Source: Acidobacteriaceae bacterium
GTDB taxonomy: Bacteria; Acidobacteriota; Terriglobia; Terriglobales; Acidobacteriaceae
Direction: 5' to 3'
NCBI GenBank assembly: GCA_030041435.1
Contig: JASHNW010000045.1
Span: 30,874 to 94,873 of the forward strand
DNA length: 64,000 bases
The notes under the pieces were generated by a model. That model saw only the letters and a program-made list of their open reading frames with translations, was not told the DNA's origin and made no database searches. Of this stretch, positions 60,305 through 64,000 are shown in pieces. The translations under genes were made by a program, and so were the position numbers. Position 1 is the stretch's first letter. Each line of letters starts with the position of its first letter.

Positions 60305-63064
60305 ATGACGGAGAATTCCAGCAAGCCCACAGTCTTTCTGCTCGACGCGATGTCGTTCATCTTCCGCGCGTACCACGCCATGCAGCGCCAGCGTCCCATG
60401 TCGACCCGAACCGGCGTGCCGACCGCGGCAACCTATGTCTTTGTGAACATGATCAACAAGTTGCGTCGCGACTTTGGACCGGAATATTTCGCGGCGGTAT
60501 TCGATCCTGCGGGACCGGTCTTCCGCGACGAGCGGGCAAAAAGCATGACGCTGCGAAAACTGAATGCGGCCACGCAGCAGTTTGAAGCCGTGGAATACGG
60601 CGGCTACAAGGCACAGCGCGAGGCGATGCCTCCGGACCTTGCGCAGCAGTTGCCCTACATCCGGCGCGCACTGGAGGCGTTCAGGATTCCGATTCTGCTG
60701 GCCGAGGGGTTCGAGGCCGACGACGTAATCGGCACGCTGGCTTCGCAGGCGGCACAGGCGGGACATCCGGTGTTTGTCGTCTCCAACGACAAGGACATGA
60801 TGCAGCTGGTGAACGATCGCGTGAAGGTGCTGAATCCGGTGAAGGACAACCTGGTGCTGGATCAGGTGAAAGTCGAGGAGACGCTGGGCGTGCCGCCGGA
60901 GAAGGTCATCGACGTGATGGCGCTGCGCGGCGACTCGATCGACAACATTCCCGGCGCTCCCGGCATCGGCGACAAGGGGTCGGTGGAGTTGATCCAGCAA
61001 TTCGGCAGCGTGGAGGCGGCGCTGGACCGGGCTGAGGAGATCAAGCGGAAAACGTATCGCGAGTCGTTACAGAACAACCGCGAGGCGGTTCTCCTCAGCA
61101 AGGAGCTGGTGACGATCCATTGCGAGGTGCCTCTGGAACTGGATTTGGAGGCCATGCGCACGCAGGCTCCGGACGCAGCAGCTTGCCGAATGCTGTTTAC
61201 GGAGCTGGAGTTTACGACGTTGCTGCGCGAGCTGGCGCCTGTGGATTTGCCGGTAACGGTCGAATACGTTCTGGAACCAACGGAAGATCAGATCGCTGAC
61301 TTCATTGCGCAAGCACGCGAGCACGGCTTCGCTCTGGCGCTTCCGGCCTCGGAACTGGAGGTGGCCAGCGAACAGGTAAGCGAGCAGGAGTCGGAAGCTC
61401 TGGGAGAGAGAGAGCCGGAGCTGAAGACCATGTCGCTGCTGGATGTAGCAGAGGCAGCGGAGATGACCTTGGCGGAATCCGCCACGCCGCGCGAGCTGCG
61501 CCTCGGCGTAACTGCCGGCGACGGTCCAGCGCTGGTGGCGCCGCTGGAAGCGGTCCGCGGCCTGCTGGAGGATGCCCGTGTCCAGAAGCGTGTGCACGAT
61601 TTGAAGGGGGCGCTGCGCATTCTGGAGGCACACGGCGTCACTCTCCGTGGCGCCACCGATGACGTGATGCTGTATTCGTACCTCATCAACCCCACGCACG
61701 CCACGCATCGACTGGCGGACGTCGCGGCCCGCTTTGGCGATCGGCCGCTGCGCGAGGCGGGCGACAAACAACTGGCAGAGGCCGCGCAAGCGATCCACGC
61801 GCTGGTGCCGAAGATGCGGGAGGAGATCGATACCCTCAGCGAGCGGCGAGTCTACGAGGAGATCGATTTGCCGCTGGTGCCCGTGCTGCTCGGCATGGAG
61901 AAGGCCGGAATCCGCATCGATTCGGGGGTCCTGGGGCGCATGGCGGATCGGCTTGCGGCCGATATGCGGCGCGTGGGCGAGCAGATTTTCGCGCACGCCG
62001 GACATCGCTTCAACATCAACTCGCCCAAGCAACTCGGCGATGTGCTTTTCAACAAAATGGGGCTCCCGCGTCCGCTGAAGTACGGCAAAGGCAAGGTGAT
62101 TTCGACGGCACAGGACGTTTTGGAGGAGCTGGCCGCGCACAACGATGTGCCGCGAATGGTATTGGAGTATCGGCAACTGGCGAAGCTGAAGTCGAACTAC
62201 GCCGATTCCCTGCCCCTGCTGGCCGACGCCGATGGACGGGTGCATACAACATTCAATCAGGTGGGCACGGCGACGGGACGGCTTTCGTCGACGAATCCGA
62301 ATCTGCAGAATATTCCGATCCGGACGGAGCTGGGGCGGGAGATTCGCGCCGCTTTCATCGCGCCGCCGGGATGCGTACTGCTCTCTGCTGACTATTCGCA
62401 GATTGAGCTGCGGCTGCTGGCACACTTCTCAGCGGACCCGCTGCTGACGCGAGCCTACCAAACGGGAGAGGACATTCACACACTGACGGCGTCTGAAGTC
62501 TTCGGCGTCCCGGCCGAAACGATGGACAAGGAGACGCGCAATCGCGCCAAGGCGGTGAACTTCGGCATCGTCTACGGCATATCGCCGTTCGGGCTCGCAG
62601 CACAGCTGGGCATCGACCAGCACGAGGCGCGGCTGTACATCGACAAATACTTTGCCCGGTACGAGGGCGTGCGCGCCTACATCGACCGCATGCTGGAAGA
62701 AACGCGGCGCGACCAGAAAGTGCGAACGCTCTTCGGGCGCATCCGGCCGATTCCCGACATTCAGAGCCGCAACGCCAATCAGCGCGGATTCGCCGAGCGC
62801 ACGGCGATTAACACACCGCTGCAGGGAACGGCGGCGGATCTGATCAAGCTGGCGATGATCCGCATCGACCACAGGCTGGCGGCAGAGAAGCTGGCGACGC
62901 GGATGACGCTGCAGGTGCACGACGAACTGGTCTTCGACGTGCCGATGGCTGAAATCGAGCCGGTCCGCACCCTGGTACAGCACGAGATGGAGCACGTCCT
63001 CTCACTGAGCGTGCCGCTCGTGGCCGATGTGGGCGTAGGGGCCAACTGGCGCGACCTGGAGTGA
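60305..63064 (+). CDS. polA: DNA polymerase I
   Basis: 919 residues from ATG 60305. The 5' nuclease domain (about 1-300) has EADDVIGTLA, VSNDKDMMQLV and GDSIDNIPGAPGIGDKGS. The polymerase domain has motif A LLSADYSQIELRLLAHFS, motif B RNRAKAVNFGIVYGISPFGL and motif C LQVHDELVFDVP. In between, the proofreading domain is degenerate: the E. coli DTET element and NLKYD Asp are not found, and an acidic insert is present. So it is probably without 3'-5' exonuclease, as in Taq polymerase. The long frame from 58250 is only a readthrough of the antisense of the M13 gene. Confidence 0.95.
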   Translation: MTENSSKPTVFLLDAMSFIFRAYHAMQRQRPMSTRTGVPTAATYVFVNMINKLRRDFGPEYFAAVFDPAGPVFRDERAKSMTLRKLNAATQQFEAVEYGGYKAQREAMPPDLAQQLPYIRRALEAFRIPILLAEGFEADDVIGTLASQAAQAGHPVFVVSNDKDMMQLVNDRVKVLNPVKDNLVLDQVKVEETLGVPPEKVIDVMALRGDSIDNIPGAPGIGDKGSVELIQQFGSVEAALDRAEEIKRKTYRESLQNNREAVLLSKELVTIHCEVPLELDLEAMRTQAPDAAACRMLFTELEFTTLLRELAPVDLPVTVEYVLEPTEDQIADFIAQAREHGFALALPASELEVASEQVSEQESEALGEREPELKTMSLLDVAEAAEMTLAESATPRELRLGVTAGDGPALVAPLEAVRGLLEDARVQKRVHDLKGALRILEAHGVTLRGATDDVMLYSYLINPTHATHRLADVAARFGDRPLREAGDKQLAEAAQAIHALVPKMREEIDTLSERRVYEEIDLPLVPVLLGMEKAGIRIDSGVLGRMADRLAADMRRVGEQIFAHAGHRFNINSPKQLGDVLFNKMGLPRPLKYGKGKVISTAQDVLEELAAHNDVPRMVLEYRQLAKLKSNYADSLPLLADADGRVHTTFNQVGTATGRLSSTNPNLQNIPIRTELGREIRAAFIAPPGCVLLSADYSQIELRLLAHFSADPLLTRAYQTGEDIHTLTASEVFGVPAETMDKETRNRAKAVNFGIVYGISPFGLAAQLGIDQHEARLYIDKYFARYEGVRAYIDRMLEETRRDQKVRTLFGRIRPIPDIQSRNANQRGFAERTAINTPLQGTAADLIKLAMIRIDHRLAAEKLATRMTLQVHDELVFDVPMAEIEPVRTLVQHEMEHVLSLSVPLVADVGVGANWRDLE

Positions 63065-63068
63065 GCCT

Positions 63069-64000
63069 CTAGGCTCCCAGTTCCTCGCGAATGGCCGCTG
63101 CAATGCGTTCGGCGTGGCGGCGCATAATCTCCTCCGATTCCGCTTCGATCATCACGCGGGCCAGCGCTTCCGTGCCCGAATAGCGCACGACGACGCGGCC
63201 GCTCTCCGCCAGCTCGGCTTCGGCGTCGCGAATTGTATCCGCCACGGTGGCGATTGCTTCGAGAGGCTTCTTATCCCGCACGCGCACGTTGACGATGACC
63301 TGAGGAAACACTTTAAGATCGGCGATCAGCTCGTGGAGGGGACGGCCGCAGCGGCGGACGATATCAAGGACAACCAGAGCGGTCAGCAGCCCGTCGCCCG
63401 TGGTCGCCAGATGCGGAAAGAGAATGTGACCGGATTGCTCGCCGCCCAGCGAAGCGTGCTCCTGCTGCATGCGCTCCAGAACATATTTGTCGCCGACCGG
63501 AGCGCGCAGCATGCGGATGCCGTCGCGGCGCAGCGCGGCCTCCAGACCCATGTTCGACATGGTGGTGGCCACCACCATTCCGTTTCCCAGCAACCCGCGC
63601 CGGTGCATATCGCGTGCCGCCAGCAGCATCACAGCGTCGCCGTTCACCACCTTGCCGTGGGCGTCGGCCAGCATGGCACGGTCAGCGTCACCGTCGAAAG
63701 TTACGCCCAGATCGGCGTGGAGCGATTTCGTCTCTGCAGCCACCACATTCGGATGCAGCGCCCCGCACCCATCATTGATGTTGCGGCCGTTCGGAGAAGC
63801 GTGCGTGAGATGGATGGCGCCGCCGAGATGGGCAAAAAGTTCCGGGGCAATCGCCGATGCGGCTCCATTGGCGCAATCGAGAACCACCTTCAGCCCATTC
63901 AGGCTCAGGTCGGGAACCGCGGAGCGCAGGAACTCTTCATAGTCGCTGCGATATCTCTCGTTTACAGCGGGAGCGTCCGCCGGTTGGGCGGACCCGATGC
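63069..64000 (-). CDS. glmM: Phosphoglucosamine mutase GlmM (5' partial)
   Basis: The reading frame is open to the window end, so the N-terminus and the phosphoserine loop are missing. Readable parts are VVLDCANGAASAIAPELF, the magnesium loop VTFDGDADRAML, a GEQSGHI sugar loop and the phosphate-binding VVRYSGTEALARVMIEAES near the C-terminus. GlmM makes glucosamine-1-phosphate for UDP-GlcNAc and wall synthesis. Its stop lies 4 bp after the polA stop, in convergent orientation. Confidence 0.95.
   Translation of the reverse strand, partial: IGSAQPADAPAVNERYRSDYEEFLRSAVPDLSLNGLKVVLDCANGAASAIAPELFAHLGGAIHLTHASPNGRNINDGCGALHPNVVAAETKSLHADLGVTFDGDADRAMLADAHGKVVNGDAVMLLAARDMHRRGLLGNGMVVATTMSNMGLEAALRRDGIRMLRAPVGDKYVLERMQQEHASLGGEQSGHILFPHLATTGDGLLTALVVLDIVRRCGRPLHELIADLKVFPQVIVNVRVRDKKPLEAIATVADTIRDAEAELAESGRVVVRYSGTEALARVMIEAESEEIMRRHAERIAAAIREELGA

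Noticed and set aside
1..64000. CRISPR array, tRNA, rRNA or integrase genes
   Set aside because: No regular spacer-repeat array, no tRNA-like TTCGAATC-centred cloverleaf and no integrase or transposase motif were seen by eye. A tool run (tRNAscan, Infernal, CRISPR finder) would be decisive.

Overview
The window looks like chromosomal DNA of an acidobacterium (Terriglobia-type). It is GC-rich, and its pyrE, mreBCD, polA, glmM, queA and malic enzyme genes read as ordinary core genes. It also carries secreted TonB-domain and OmpA proteins, many secreted hydrolases (GH16, GH35, GH92, S9, S53, M13), a Gld-like ABC cassette and a multi-cysteine ORF of a kind I associate with acidobacteria. The taxonomic call is inference; no rRNA or tRNA gene is present to confirm it.

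Layout. 0-10 kb: tail of an ABC ATPase, murQ, two tandem TonB_C proteins (one frameshifted), GH16, a 309-bp inverted-repeat element, aminotransferase, DedA-rhodanese fusion, Dabb protein, Dph6-like ATPase and dGTPase. 9.6-15.1 kb: TPR protein and mreD-mreC-mreB on the minus strand. 15.3-17.5 kb: a strong promoter, a 68-residue small protein and a B12-type radical SAM enzyme. 17.5-22 kb: GH92, then an arsenic module with arsR divergent from arsM-arsC. 22-29.5 kb: aldehyde dehydrogenase, orphan CopG antitoxin, four-gene Gld-like ABC cassette and pyrE. 29.5-35.7 kb: S53 peptidase, OmpA lipoprotein, MFS transporter, then a DyP peroxidase-encapsulin operon. 35.7-39.5 kb: an accessory patch with repeats, a DUF4238 gene, a truncated HNH-like gene and a zinc-knuckle-like ORF behind a terminator-containing leader. 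40-47.8 kb: MFS and GT39-like membrane proteins, malic enzyme, PIG-L deacetylase, rnhB and small zinc proteins. 48-64 kb: outer-membrane protein, alcohol dehydrogenase, GH35, S9 and M50 peptidases, acyltransferases, queA, M13 peptidase, polA and partial glmM.

How the genes fit together. The clearest functional units are the encapsulin nanocompartment with its peroxidase cargo, whose C-terminal targeting peptide is readable; the efflux-less arsenic methylation module; the cell-shape operon; and the Gld-like exporter. The least explained unit is the small protein with its radical SAM partner. Several repeat families (7-nt tandem tracts, a dispersed repeat of about 36 nt, a long inverted-repeat element) lie between genes. 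The base skew of the top strand changes from C-rich to G-rich at roughly 43-47 kb regardless of gene direction.
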